The notes under the pieces are model-generated. The model was given only the letters and a program-made list of their open reading frames with translations, made no database searches and was not told the DNA's origin. The position numbers were made by a program, and so were the translations under genes. Positions 1 through 12,829 of a DNA stretch of 64,000 nt are shown one piece after another (the stretch's first letter is position 1; the number at the start of each line of letters is the position of its first letter). The stretch is from Chiridota heheva. Lineage: Eukaryota > Echinodermata > Holothuroidea > Apodida > Chiridotidae. Where the stretch lies: contig JAIGNY010001864.1 of the NCBI GenBank assembly GCA_020152595.1, positions 90,001 to 154,000 on the forward strand, written 5' to 3'.

Positions 1-1082
1 CAGATTTACAGGACTCAAGTTCATGTACCAAGATAGCATGGTACAACATAGGTTGGTACAGATCTTGCCCTCTTGGAGTTTAAAGTGTACAAATTACCAC
101 ATAATTACCCCCTGATATCGCATATTTGACATTTGACCCTAACCACCAAAAGCACATCTGAAATTGTTTTAGCCTTTATTTTATCCTACTATATGACACC
201 ACCCGCCACGCTCAAATCACTCTTACCATTCCAAACCTATGGGTGAAATGGTTCAAATGGGTGACCAGCTCTTTGACCTTTGAGCTTTTGTTCCCAGAGT
301 TTACGGGACACAAGTTCATGTACCTTAGTATCATGATACAAACATAGGATTGACATAGGTCACCTTCGGAATTTAAAGTGACAAAAAATGAACAAATTAG
401 TACATAATTACCCCCTAAAATCACATATTTGACCTAAGACCTCTGGCCTTGACCCTAATAACTGAAATAACTTCTTAAAATGTTCACACCATTTGTGCTC
501 ACGTCACTCTTACCAACTCTTACCATTCCATAACTATAGGGGAAATTAGTAAAAAGCGATCATTAGCTGTGACCTTTGACATCAGAGTCTACGAGACACA
601 AATTCATGTACGTATCATGGTACAACATAGGGTTGGCATAGGTCTTGTACTTTTTTAGTTTAAAATGGCGCAAAATTTTGCATAAAAGCACTTACTTTAC
701 CATTGATCTTTTGACCTCCAATTATTTATCAATTATTTATGATATTTCTTAGAATGCTAAACCCTACCCACGTATGCAATTTGTAAAGATATTAAGTAAT
801 TATTTCAATAGATATCAGCCATCACCACAATCTTGTTTCATTTGACGTTTGTACCCCAAAACCTTGGAGACAAAAGTTCCGGGTCAGGGGTACCCATCCA
901 CTATTTTTGGTTTATGTGTGTATTACAGTTTTTGAGTTTTAAGCAACACAAAATTAATAATTGCATACGCGCGCGCATCCCCGCCTCCCCACACACACAC
1001 GCACACACACATACACACACACATACACAAACCGACAGACGCAAAAATCACAAAAGTTTGTCCTGTTCAAAAACGTATACAC
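1..1082 (+). repeat. Dispersed repeat with ~290-bp tandem period, copy 1
   Basis: The block repeats itself about every 290 bp: the phrase CACAAGTTCATGTACC or close variants recurs near 14, 310 and 598, each followed by a TATCATGGTACAACATAGG-like stretch and by TTTGACC-rich text. The same sequence in the same orientation occurs at 38,690-40,985, where 38,888 aligns with position 1 and 40,768 with about 838. Both copies end with GACAGACGCAAAAATCA and AAAACGTAT. This copy is then broken by (TA)n. No coding capacity is visible. It may be a degenerate satellite or part of a large transposon. Confidence 0.8.
988..1034. repeat. (CA)n-rich microsatellite
   Basis: An imperfect CACACA tract with interspersed GC and TA steps sits just before the conserved GACAGACGCAAAAATCA end of the dispersed repeat. 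The second copy has a shorter CA tract in the same place (about 40,925-40,944). Confidence 0.85.
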
Positions 1083-1653
<571 letters not shown>

Positions 1654-1687
1654 CTATCAACCCAAATTTGAATACATCACGCCACCA

Positions 1688-2379
1688 GACGCCGAATGCA
1701 AAAATCGCAAAATCTGGAGCAGTAAAATCATTTGGTTTAACCCACCCTTTAGCAGAACAGTAAAAACTAATGTAGGAAAAATCTTTTTGAAATTAATTAC
1801 CAAACATTTCCCTCACAGTCACAAATTCCACCAAATCTTCAACAAGAATACTATCAAAGTGAGCTACAGCTGCATGAAAAACATCAAATCAATCATCCAG
1901 AGCCACAACTCGAAAACCCTATCACAAACAAGCTCAACCACCCCCCAAAAACAATGCAACTGCCGCATAAAAAGTGACTGCCCCCTGAAAGCCAAAGCTA
2001 AAGCCATTGTGTACAAAACTCAAGTACACAAAAACGATGCTGTCTTTACATACATTGGCATGACAGGTGGGGACTTCAAACAGCGGTTTTACAATCACAA
2101 CAAGTCTTTCAAACACAGAATGCATTCCAGCGAAACAGAGCTTTTTAATTTCATCTGGGCTCTAAAAAAAAGAACGAAAACTTCAAGATCTCCTGGTCGA
2201 TCGTCAAACAATCAAACACCTTAATGAATTCATCTGGACAATGCAATCTATGCACCGAGGAAAAACTAGCCATTGTCAACGCAACCAAAGAAAACCTCCT
2301 CAACAAAAGATCAGAAAAAGTATCCTTTTGCCGCCATTGTAAAATGAGACCACCCAACCGTACTAAGAAGAAGCGCTGA
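1688..2379 (+). pseudogene. Penelope-like GIY-YIG endonuclease domain, frameshifted
   Basis: This is the C-terminal part of a Penelope-like polyprotein; the GIY-YIG domain nicks target DNA for retrotransposition. The first frame gives IIWFNPPFS (a conserved Penelope phrase), then the zinc-binding start CNCRIKSDCPL, AIVYKTQV (the GIY strand), YIGMTGGDFKQRF with the catalytic Arg, NHNKSF and TELFNFIW with the catalytic Glu. An A8 run at 2,164-2,171 shifts the frame. With one A fewer the text continues through CNLCTEEKLAI, LLNKRSE (the late Asn) and CRHCKMR to a TGA at 2,377-2,379. A cysteine expected after CPL is replaced by lysine or alanine. There is no start codon because the copy is truncated. 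The lost frame and missing RT domain make it inactive. Confidence 0.9.
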
Positions 2380-2405
2380 CCTGTTCTGAATAATTACCTA
2401 GCTTC

Positions 2406-2448
2406 AGTTGCCTGACGATCAGCTAAGGTGAAACCACTGGTTGCAGTT
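2406..2448 (+). ncRNA. Hammerhead-ribozyme-like motif in Penelope-like terminal repeat
   Basis: The core CTGACGA (2,412-2,418) and GAAA (2,430-2,433) are present. Stem I pairs AGTTGC (2,406-2,411) with GCAGTT (2,443-2,448) using two G-U wobbles. Stem III is a minimal hairpin, ACC (2,433-2,435) with GGT (2,439-2,441) around a 3-nt loop, which puts the predicted cleavage after T2,442. Stem II, between the two core boxes, pairs poorly. Minimal type I hammerheads in Penelope-like terminal repeats are established; activity of this copy is doubtful because of stem II. Confidence 0.55.
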
Positions 2449-2526
2449 CAGATCCTGCTTGTTGATAAGTATGTATAATTGCTCTGCTACTGCATCGAGC
2501 ACTTTTACCGATGTTGAGAAACATCA

Positions 2527-2912
<386 letters not shown>

Positions 2913-3850
2913 ATAAGGGAGTCTGGGAATGTCCCGCTCTTTTTTGTTTGTTTTTGTTTTTGTGGCGAGGTTTACCCATGTTTAGGCGATGTGCGTCATT
3001 GGTACAAGTTTAGCATTACTACAGAGTTATTTCATTTGGTGATTACGGCAGGAGACTTGGTGGTCGTTGGTACTGTACTGAATGGTGTTGTCTTACATTT
3101 TGGCGGTTCAAGCACCACTGGTTGTGTTATGTGCATATGTTCACTTTGTCTCTGATTTTATAATGAAACTAGTATTAGGTAAATTACACATTAACATGAA
3201 TTTGGAGGATTATCTTCATAACAAATAGTTGAATTATTTAATCGTCAAATGGATGTCATATGAATAATTTTGCATGATGAATATAAAAACCGTTTTGTTA
3301 CCAAGGAGGATCTGAGTGATTTCAGTTTTGTCTGAGTTATTTTAGGGGTGCGTCTAGGGGTGCGTCTAAGGGTCTACTTATGATTTAGCGGATATAAAAG
3401 GGAAACAAATTGATTGATACAGGGAGTCTCAAATAAGAACTGGTTGAGAAAGGATGCTCTAGGAAGGAGCTCAAGAACAAATGATTTACCAATGGAAATT
3501 ATCCTGAACAGATAATTTGAGTGATACACTGATAGTTTTATTCATCAACGTTCAAACGTTCGTTTTGGGTCACGTGATACATATTTGTAGCAATGCATTT
3601 GTAACTAAAGCTTGACGTATTTTATATACGTGGGAATGTTCTGTTCCAGTGTTTGTTTTAACTAGAGACGTTATAAAATACTTGTTTATTGCGGTTTTTT
3701 TGATGTGGTGATCCCAATAAGGTATATTAGAAGACTCAAACATAGTTTACATACCCTGACGTTTCAAGTTAGGCTAAACTTGGTTTGAAAAAGCCTATAT
3801 AAATATACCCATACCCACTCTAAGTTTCTAGGGGCAAGAGTATTTAGCAC
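2913..3850. other. Unassigned intergenic sequence
   Basis: No ORF with coding character is seen. A short duplicated phrase, GGGGTGCGTCTA, occurs twice at about 3,345-3,368. A motif GGCTAAACTTGGTTTGAAAA at 3,772 precedes CCTATATAAATA, and a near match is found twice near 60.3-60.5 kb. Confidence 0.6.
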
Positions 3851-4354
3851 ATATAATCAGTCCGGTAGCATGCCTACTATTATGGAAACATAAATGTTTC
3901 TATTAATGGGAACATTTTGCTACATGCAAGCCGCCTATTTGTGATATTTCCCATGATCCTGTGCTATCCTAACGTTAAAGTCTTATGCAATGTTACATTT
4001 TTCAAATTTGAAATACGTCTGGGAAAAATATCTTTGCTAGGGGAAACTTAAAACTTATAAAAAATACCTTCACTACTGTCATGGCAACAACTATTCCATT
4101 CCCATTTGATATGTTCACCACGCCGTTTTCGAAATATTAGATAAAATAGACAATAGAGCTTGGCTTTTCAGGGCGAAACGGCCATTTTGAAAATTCAAAT
4201 GTTTTTCAACACTACGATTTTTACTATTTCAAGTACTTAAATTAGAAACTATGACATTTTATCACAACATCTGAACAATATGGCTGCATGACTTCAATAT
4301 TCTCGTTTGTTATAAACGTTCTTATTAATAGGCATTCTTCCGGACTGATAATAT
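3851..4354. mobile_element. MITE-like element with ~44-bp terminal inverted repeats
   Basis: The left end ATATAATCAGTCCGGTAGCA and the reverse complement of the right end, ATATTATCAGTCCGGAAGAA, match over about 44 bp at roughly three quarters identity. The length is ~504 bp with no ORF. The interior (about 3,930-4,110) resembles a segment of the inverted pair at 17.9-18.5 and 47.7-47.9 kb, including GATATTTCCCATGAT and CTAACGTTAAAG-like text, so the families are related. Confidence 0.65.
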
Positions 4355-4942
4355 TTTCTAGTTTCTGCAAAATTTTGCATGGTTTTTAATCAAATGTTCT
4401 TAAATTGGAAATCAATATGTTTCTTTCCCTGTGCTGTGCCATTCTCACAGCCCTTTCTTCAGGGTTTGTCCGAATGGATCAATCAAGTTTGCCAGATATT
4501 GATTTTTCCTGTCCCCATCTATGATAGAAGTGTGTTACCAACGTTTTTATTGTGTCCCTTATGTGTTAAGCACAATAACATTACATAAGCATTTTAATCT
4601 ACCTGCTCTATCGCAATTAAAACAAATATTAAAATCTTCCCCACATTTGATCAACCATAACTCGTAATCTTATTTTTATATTCTTATTAAGAATATTCTA
4701 CTCAGAACGTAGGTTGTTTTTATTGCAAAATAAACAGAGCCAACGTTGTTGAAAAGCATTTAAAAATCTCTCAACTTTTATTGAATTTCCCGTACCCAAT
4801 TTATCTTGACAGCTATGTGTCGTAAATGTTTACTTGAATTTCAAAAGCAATAAACGATAAGTAAAGAATACGATCGAGGGGTTGAGAATAAAGTTGTGCG
4901 TTCTCATAGATGGTAAATTATTAGCTACTATTCAAATAAAGA
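4355..4942. other. Unassigned AT-rich sequence
   Basis: No coding or repeat signal was recognised. A small inverted repeat around TATTCTTATTAAGAATATTC near 4,679-4,698 is the only structure noted. Confidence 0.6.
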
Positions 4943-6828
4943 TTTGCCTGACTCATTGATTTCATCCAAATTTGGTTATGACAGTATGAAGCATATGTTG
5001 AATCGGAGATATATTAGAGACATCTTGGTCGAAGTACAGTAAGAAAAGTGTTGGTTCCTAGTTCGTTATTCGTAATTTGCTGATTTGGGTTAGGTTTAGG
5101 TTAGGATTCCAACACTTATATATCTGGATTTTACATCAGGCTGTCAGGGGTAACGTTAGGGGGCAGTATATGCTATTTACTTTCACATCATAACGCAAAA
5201 CCATTACAGAAATTAAAGAACATGGTACTTTTTAAAATTGGTGATTAATTCTAAGTAGCTATGCCTAGTTCTATGACCCTAGCTTTGCATTTTAGTTTTT
5301 TTAGGCTCGAAATGGGCTTGGGGGTCGACCGAAGGTCCTTTCCGATGTATTTTCTCCTATATATTTACTGTCAGGCGCGCTCCTGAATTTCTAGGAAGCA
5401 AGCGAAGTAGATACGACGTGTATTTATGGCCAAGAATATACTTATGCTGACAGGGCTGGATTGAGGAACAACTTACTAAACTATAGCTTATAGGGACTCA
5501 CAGCAAAATGGGCCTCGCATTGAACCCTAAAATAAAACAGAGTGGAGACAATTGAAATGTGTTTCATTTTATGTTTTTAAGTTAAAATAAATCAACGCTG
5601 TCATGAAATACCACAACAAGTTTACCGCCAATCTCAGATTTCTTGTTTTGCTATGTATTTTTGTGTTTTCTTTCCTATTTGTTTCGAACTTGAAGGTAAA
5701 TTGAGTTATGATCTGCCATGTTTTGTAAAGTGTATTATTTCATAAATGTATTATAAACTGTGCGTATTATCGCTATATCCATATATTTGATTGAACTGTT
5801 GAAAGAAATGGAATTGTTTTGTCTGCCGGGGGCCTCAAAAACATGTTAACCTTAGAGCCCCATCTATCTTAATCCGGCCGTGCATAACCAAACCGTACTA
5901 CCATAGGCCTATATAGGCCTATATCCTTTTATATTATGGTATCATGAAAGCCGTGAAAGTTGGGGCACAGTCAAAAGTTAGGACAGTCAAAAGTGGCAGT
6001 GGAAGGGAGAATCACGAAAATCACGCTTGGATACAAAAAATACCATACAAAAGATAACAATTTGGAGAATAAAAGTGGAGCGAATGCTTCCTTGGTCCCA
6101 CCAAATCCTGCCTATATCCGATGTATCAAAACAAAATACTGTCGGTGAGTGAGCCTTATTGAGAGGCATAATTTCTTGTATCGTGCGCCTTTGTTGCATT
6201 AGTTATCATGATATGCACGACCTTAATTTGCAAGAAATCTTAATTGGTTGCCTACTTCCTGATCTATCAAGCATCTTGACGTTTTACAAAGCAACTTCAC
6301 CTACAAAGAATATGCCCAGGGAATTAATTTGCTTGGCAACAGAATAATTGACTGAAATGTTTTAGAAAATAGATAAAAAGAACTTCACTATTCCATAGAT
6401 GACTGAATTTGCAGGCTTAATTATCAGATTGTGCAAAATAGTATGTATAGGTTAGCTATCGTGCACGTGCCTGATACCTGCACACAGTGCATGGCGTGTT
6501 TATACTCATTTTGCCGATGAAAAGTGAAGTTAATGGTATATTTTCCAGATCGATCTTTTTCTGAATACAATCATAAATGATAGAAGAAAATGAGAGAATA
6601 TTGACGAAACTTATCCCGCTGCGGCTCACCTCAAAAAAGTTAGATCCTTCCGTCATTTTAAAGTTTAGTAATTTACATAAATCAAGTCTTCCATCCGTCT
6701 GATGATTGAGGCATGGATGGATTGATAATATTCTAACAGAAAAAGGTTAAGCTTTTAAAGGGGAATTTAAAATGCTCGTACAATAAACAGTTTTGTCATT
6801 TACTAATTAGCCTATATTTGGTAGAGGC
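4943..6828 (+). repeat. Long inverted-repeat pair A, left arm
   Basis: This block matches the reverse complement of 61,299-64,000 in the same order along its whole length. Anchors are GACTCATT and TTTCATCCAAATTTGG (4,950s with 63,980s), CTTGGTCGAAGTACAGT (5,026 with 63,920s), AATTTGCTGATTTGGG, TTTTTTAGGCTCGAAAT (5,298 with 62,780s), GATCCTTTCCGATG-like text, and ATACAAAAAATACCATAC (6,030 with 62,040s). By eye identity is about 75-80%. The partner carries a (TA)n expansion that is only TATATA here (about 5,120). The match may run past the right edge of the window. No ORF is conserved between arms, so I read it as non-coding repeat or duplicated intergenic DNA. Confidence 0.85.
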
Positions 6829-6936
6829 AAGGACGAATTGCTCATATTCCAACACAGAGAGCCAAGTTGCACTTAAAACGAGAATTAAAAAATGTTTCTA
6901 CTAACAACAATTCTGTCAATTATTAGTCAGCATATT
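6718..6936 (+). repeat. Diverged ~105-bp tandem duplication
   Basis: 6,718-6,827 and 6,833-6,936 share the same order of phrases: ATATTCTAACAGA versus ATATTCCAACACAGA, AAGCTTTTAAAGGGGAATT versus CACTTAAAACGAGAATT, and CAGTTTTGTCATTTACTAA versus CAATTCTGTCAATTATTAG. Only the first unit is present in the partner at 61.3 kb. Confidence 0.65.
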
Positions 6937-7600
6937 TTAAGCACAATGTGATATGTAGATGATTCCCCTCTGGTAACTCAACATGTTTTAATATGAGCAT
7001 GGGCATAGGTGTGATCTAAGGGTGCAAGGCGGAACATGCCCTCTAAAAAAAAATTCAAATCTGTATCTTCTGTATGGCAGTATGGTGATTTGTTGCATCT
7101 TAGCGTGATTCAGTGATTCCCCTGCTTTTTAACTTACCTTGCCCCCCCCCCCATGAGCATGGGAAATGACATGCGGACAGAAATGAAGGTAGGGGCCGGG
7201 TCTGTAGATCAACTGCCCCACTAGCCGTAACAATGACGTGGATAACGTTTTCTTTTTCTCTATTTGCGATCAAGACAATCGGAAATCGTATTTAACGCAT
7301 GGTTCAAACTATGAAAACAAAATCTATAAATAAAAAAACCTGTAAGTTAAGGATCATGATTTTGGCCGTGAAAGCCTAATCCAATGCATCCCTAGATAGA
7401 AGCGGCTAAGAAAAGAATTGCTAGGAAAAGTAAAATTAACCGGAGGAAATGTTGGGTCTCAATTAAAGTTTACACAAAGTTGAAGATGTCCAGAAAGGAT
7501 AACGAGTCGGTGTCATTTACAGTAATGCATTTGCACCCCTCCCCCCTCCCCCCTCCACACACACACACACACACACCCACATGTGATGGGATATGAAGCT
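6937..7600. other. Unassigned sequence with C-run and (CA)n
   Basis: No ORF of note. A run of cytosines lies at about 7,141-7,153 and a C-rich then (CA)n tract at 7,536-7,577. Confidence 0.6.
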
Positions 7601-8058
7601 ATAAGTATTCTAAAGTAGCTGCATTTTGAATATTTTGTGTCCAAAGAACGACCTTTGTATTTCCTTTAGTAAATCCCTAAGTTGTTTTATAAATGCCTTT
7701 CATAATTCGTTGAAGTGATGCAGCAAATTCTGACTAAAAGCTTTTGAGTCTTTACCATACCCCCACTAATTCTAGCAGATATAGACTTTCCCATGACTTT
7801 CAATAACTAAGCTTAAGGAAAGAAATTAAAAAAATAATTTAAAGAATTTAAGCTGTCCCAGTCATACATCACAAATTCCTATCTATCAAAAAGTGATCAA
7901 ACTTTGATCAGTCATGACTGAAAAACTTTGAGTGTTTTTTTCTTCTTCCAAAATTCAAAACAGGATCTGTTCAGATTTTGATACTTTTTCCATCAATATA
8001 GAACTGTTACATGTCTATCAGTCTAAAGCAGATCTGGTCCAGAGACCTTTAAAGGCCT

Positions 8059-8272
8059 AGTAACTTGTCTGTCTAGTGATATGTCTGTCTAGTGGCATGT
8101 CTGTCTAGTGACATGTCTGTCTAGTGACATGTCTGTCTAGTGACATGTCTGTCTAGTGACATGTCTGTCTAGTGACATGTCTGTCTAGTGACATGTCTGT
8201 CTAGTGACATGTCTGTCTAGTGACATGTCTGTCTAGTGACATGTCTGTCTAGTGACATGTCTGTTTAGTGAC
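8059..8272 (+). repeat. 16-bp tandem satellite (GTGACATGTCTGTCTA)n
   Basis: About 13 units of GTGACATGTCTGTCTA, nearly identical apart from the first ones, which have GTGATATG and GTGGCATG. It passes directly into a 12-bp satellite. Confidence 0.95.
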
Positions 8273-8655
8273 ATGTGTAGTGACATGTCTACTAACATGT
8301 ATAATGGCATGTCTCCTGACATGTGTAGTGCCATGTCTAGTGACATGTCTGGTGATATGTCTAGTGGCATGTCTAGTGACATGTCTAGTGACATGTCTAG
8401 TGACAAGTCTAGTGACATGTCTAGTGACATGTCTAGTAACATGTCTAGTGCCATGTCTAGTGCCATGTCTGGTGACATGTCTGGTGATATGTCTAGTGAC
8501 ATGTCTAGTGGCATGTCTAGTGATATGTCTAGTGACATGTCTAGTGATATGTCTAGTGACATGTCTAGTGACATGTCTAGTGGCATGTCTAGTGACATGT
8601 CTAGTGATATGTCTAGTGATATGCCTAGTGATATGCCTAGTGACATGTATAATTT
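8273..8655 (+). repeat. 12-bp tandem satellite (GTGACATGTCTA)n
   Basis: About 32 units of GTGACATGTCTA with frequent single-base variants (GATATG, GGCATG, GCCATG). It looks like the 16-bp unit minus GTCT. Because 12 is a multiple of three, all frames stay open for more than 130 codons on both strands; these are not genes. Confidence 0.95.
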
Positions 8656-8900
8656 TTGAAATAATATAAACTTTTGCGCAAAATGCCCCTAACATTTCTG
8701 AAAAAAGCTTGTGTCATTTTTGAGTTATGGTCAAAGTTTTAAGATTTTTGAATTCAGGCAAACTTCATTCTGTCATCAGATGAACGCTGCTCAATATCCT
8801 TCTGTCCTGAAAATGTATTTCTTTATTGATTTGCCGTAGAGGTACAATAACAGTCTTAAAACCTTGAATGAAATCAGATCTGAATCTATTTATAAAGGAA

Positions 8901-9359
8901 TAATGGTCTACTGTAGTGGTCTATGTATTAATGGAACATTGTCAATATGGAAGTTATATAGGTCAATCTGCCTTTATATGTCACTAGTTCTTTAAGGAGG
9001 ATATTGCTGCAAATCACAAGTTGTTTCAGTGTAATACAGGGCCCGACACAGGTTTCATATGGATTGGGGGGAGGGGATTAGAGGCAAGACCGATGTAATA
9101 TTTATACAAATAATAATTAACACAAATAAGGCCTACTTGAAAACCATCGCTTTGAAAATTATTGGAAGGCATGCGCCACTTCCCCCCTCCCCCACCCGTG
9201 TCGGGGGCTCTGTATTAGATCAACTTTTTTCCTTAAACAACTAATTTAGCTGTATGTAAATTAGAAAAGAAATGAATGAAATTTCATCCCTAATATAAAG
9301 ATGAGAAATATATATGTAAAAGCTTCAACAGAAAATCACAAAATATGGTTTAGATGCAT
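8901..9359. other. Unassigned sequence left of the foldback element
   Basis: No recognised repeat or ORF. A C-rich patch lies at 9,180-9,196. The last eight bases before the element (9,360-9,367, AAAACTTG) are one copy of its target duplication. Confidence 0.6.
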
Positions 9360-9367
9360 AAAACTTG
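9360..9367 (+). repeat. Target site duplication, left copy
   Basis: AAAACTTG, repeated exactly at 13,399-13,406 on the other side of the foldback element. Confidence 0.75.
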
Positions 9368-10140
9368 GGGTGACTGTAAAACGAAGACTTAAGACCTGTA
9401 AAACGAAGACTTGTAAAACGAAGACCTGTAGAATTAAATTGGGGAGTAGAGCTGTAGAGAGAAAGGTACTCCCTCAGTGAAGTCTTTTTTCGATTGGGAA
9501 AATTGGGAAATTATCAACAATAAAAAAAAAGACATTTTTTGTAAAATCATTGGAAATTTGGGTACAATTTGACAACATTTCTCGATAATTGATGGGGTTT
9601 TTTCGAAAATCGAAGAAAAATTGCCACCAAAATGGAGAAAAAAATCCAAAATTTGAAAGAGATATATCACAAACATTGAAGGAAATTTCGCACAAATTGT
9701 ACCAAAAAAATTGTGCCAAAATGAAAGTAATTTACCGAAATCGAAGAAAAATTGCCCTCAATCATCAATTAAAGAAAAATTACCAAAAATTGAATACAAT
9801 TTACCGAAAATCGAAGAAACATTACCCCAAAACGAATGAAATTTTCCAACATTGAAGGAAATTTATCCCAAACAATAGGATTAAAGAAATTTGCACGAGA
9901 ATTAAGGAAATTGCCCAAAATTAAAAAAACAAAAATTGCTTTAAAATGAAAGAAGTTTACCGAACTTACCAAAAATCGATAAAGATTGCCCCAAAATGAA
10001 AAAAAAATTGAAGCAAATTTAACAAAAATCGAGAAAAAAATTGCCCCCAAATGAAAGAAAATTACCATAAATTTAAGAAAAGTGACTGAAAATCATACGA
10101 GAAAGAAATGCCCGGATTGAAGACAAATTACATAAACCGT
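9368..10140 (+). repeat. Foldback element, left arm
   Basis: The outer part is tandem AAAACGAAGAC(C/T)TGT units. The inner part is a diverged 24-27-bp repeat with phrases such as GAAGAAAAATTGCC and CCAAAATG. The inner segment beyond about 9,690 extends the repeat further than the collinear match to the right arm. Confidence 0.85.
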
Positions 10141-12829
10141 GACTAAGAATGTTCTCATAGTAAAACAAAGGTATCATCGGAAAAATCTTAAGAGCCATGC
10201 CCCTCTCGCCCAACCCCACCTCCTCTGGCGCTGCCCCTGGTAATAACGTGTTTTATGAGCAATTTGTCATCATTAATGGAACATATCTGCATTTTGGGAC
10301 AAGCAGTACAAGTTACCTTAAGGTTCATTCTTAGAAAAAAATAATTTTTAGAGAAGAGAAGTTTTCAAATACCGGACAAGATAAGAACTTTTTTTTTTGT
10401 ATTGCACGCACCCCACATCCCTTATTTTGTGTCCCCTGGCCACACACACGTACACCAGTCAGCCAGTACACCTATGTCTGACCAATTTCGCCACTTTATT
10501 ATATTATTGCTAAAACAAATTGAAATTTTACCCCTTAGCTCCTCTGGCACGGCCCTCAATTCCAGGGTCGTAGGATGGTCACGTCTCAGACGAAAAAGAG
10601 CCATCAAGTTCCCCGTTTCAAGCAGAAAAGTGACTAATCTGTGACTAAAGTGCTAATCGGGAAATCTGCCTCAATTTTTGGAAAGTTCAACTTTTTGGAA
10701 ATTTCCTTCATTCTCTTACAATTTGCGGGAAAATATTCTTCGATTTTCGGTACCTTTCCTTCAATTTTCGAGAAATGTTTTTCTTTTTTTCAATGAGGCA
10801 AGTCAGTTCCGTGCTACCTGGCTACATACAGACAAACCTATCAACCTACAGACTAATAGACCAGAGGACGAAGTGTCGGGAAATGACCTTCAATGATGCA
10901 AATGAGTACGAAGGTATCTACTACCATTTGATTTTGGATTCAAAAAGGAGCCAAAATCTCTGTCAAACCCTCAATGACAAATGAGTTACTCAGACTCGTG
11001 CAATCGTGTGAAATGCTTCATCCACTTTTTCGGAAAACGTTACAAAAATTTCCACTCTCTTAATCTAATTCTAATTCTCCTAATTTATAGGTTTAAATAA
11101 GGCAAATCACTTCGTGATACAGCCCTATATCAGCCGATAGACCAAGTGGTCGCCTCATCCCAGTGGTGTATTCAGGTGTTAGGCAGTTAGGAATGGGGAC
11201 GTTTCCCATTGCCCATGGTCTGATGGTCAGCTTGTGGATTATCGTTTTCGATTCAAACAATTTCTTCGATGTTTGGTAAATATTTGGTAGATTTATATAG
11301 AAAGGTAGGGGAGGAGAACAATGACGTCATCAATGAATCATAACAATGTTCTTAAAATATTTGAATATTAATTAATGGAAGAATAGGGATTAAAGAAGCA
11401 ATAGAAAAAAGATTTCAGTATCTATGATTTCTAAATGTGGAGTAATTTACAATAGAAAAGTAGGTTCAAAAGTATCACATCACAAAGCATCACAAGTAAA
11501 GTTTCAACGAGTTTTTTTCCCAAGACTGTCTGAGAAAATCACAGATTGTTATTAAAGAAAAATTTGTGCTTATTTAGTAAAAGCAAAATACAAAACCTGA
11601 AACGGCAGAAATGGAAAGCTATATGCCCAAAATCTTTCAATTTAATTTCAAATTGGTAAATTTAGCGTCGAATTGGTCAGATAGTGTTAATTACAAAAAG
11701 GAGCGGGGAACGCGAGTAGTAAATACATTGAAGTAAGATAGGGGAACAGGAAGCGTCTGGTAATATATGACAATGTCCAAAAAAGTACTAGCTACCCAAT
11801 TAAAAAAAAAAGACGGGCAGGGGCAGCGCGACTTATTTTGATAGGGAGGGGTAAGGGGTTGGGGTAAAATTGTTGATGGTTATCATTACATATAGATAAT
11901 TGATGTGCCGCCTTGGCGGCACTGCGCGTGCACAGCATGTGCGCAACAGGTATGGGGTCCAGGGTTCCGGCTAGGGCACCCTGGTGGGTTCCAGGGACGA
12001 AGCCCAGAGGTCCAGGGCGCGAAGCTCCTGGGTTTGAGACAATTGAAAGTCCAAAAACCTGCTTAAATTTGATGAAAATTTAGAAATTTACAGTTTGGGG
12101 TTTTTATTTAGGAAAGTAACGGTACAAGTCGACTAGAGAATTGCCTTTAAGTCCAACACCGAAAAACCCAGAAAAATTGAGGGTGTATCCATCACGGAAT
12201 CCATCAGTTGTTTTTTTTTTTTTAAGGGAAAGGTAAAAAAGTAAATCTGAAGTCTTTTTATGCTTAGAATAGATTATTTTCAAGCACAATTTCATAAAAT
12301 TCAGTCTTTCAAAAGAACGGTGTACATTTTCTTACCATCACATGAGAAGAACAGAAGACAACACAATTTCAAAGGTTTATTTACACCGCATTTTGGTCTA
12401 CAAACGCGAACAAAGCCAGGGGCGCAGATTGACTGATTAAGGGGTGTGGAAGAAATGGCAAATCTAGAAATAGATTATATAGATTACAGGAGATATTAAG
12501 TAAGAAATGAATTATATAGATTACAGGAGATATTTATTAAGAGAGAGATTGTTGTTTCAAAATGTTGTCTAATTCTTTATTTTCCTATATATTTTTTACT
12601 TTGCAAAATATTGAGGAGGGGGTAAATACCTTACCCCTCCCCCGATCGCGCCGCCCCTGAGGCGTGAAACGACCTACAAAAATACAGCATTGATAATTTG
12701 TAAATGTTCAATCAGTGACGTAAGTTTGATGGTGGGGCCCTGCGCTGCAGTGTTTGGTCCTTGCAGGCGAAGCGAGCATTGAGTCTGACAGTCTGATCAC
12801 AAAACGAGCAGCTGTGCGGTGGACGTCAT
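10141..12829. other. Interior of the foldback element
   Basis: No ORF longer than about 80 codons, and none resembles a transposase. A short extra block of arm-like sequence in right-arm orientation lies at 10,660-10,790. Two related phrases, AGGCAAGTCAGTTCCGTG (10,796) and AGGCAAATCACTTCGTGA (11,099), suggest an internal duplication. A 24-bp segment around TATATAGATTACAGGAGATA is duplicated near 12,476 and 12,514. C/G-rich GGGGCG patches occur at 10,200-10,240, 11,820-11,870 and 12,610-12,660. Confidence 0.6.

Larger units (their letters stand above)
7601..8900 (+). repeat. Dispersed repeat family B, copy 1 (hosts a satellite)
   Basis: Three copies of this family are in the window. 7,640-8,000 matches 36,011-36,345 in the same orientation, sharing GTCTTTACCATAC, CCCAGTCATAC and TTTTGATACTTTTTC. 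7,601-8,900 matches the reverse complement of 54,050-54,800, sharing GTGATGCAGCAAATTCTG, ATGACTGAAAAACTTT and GCAAACTTC-flanked text. In this copy the interior is expanded by the 16/12-bp CATGTC satellite; in the minus copy only two units remain. No coding region is visible. Confidence 0.8.

Noticed and set aside
8059..8655. CRISPR array
   Set aside because: Units are contiguous with no unique spacers, and the genome is eukaryotic. The same applies to the 23-, 36- and 43-bp arrays.
8233..8695. Met- and Ser-rich or Thr-Arg-His repeat frames on both strands
   Set aside because: A 12-bp satellite keeps every frame in phase.
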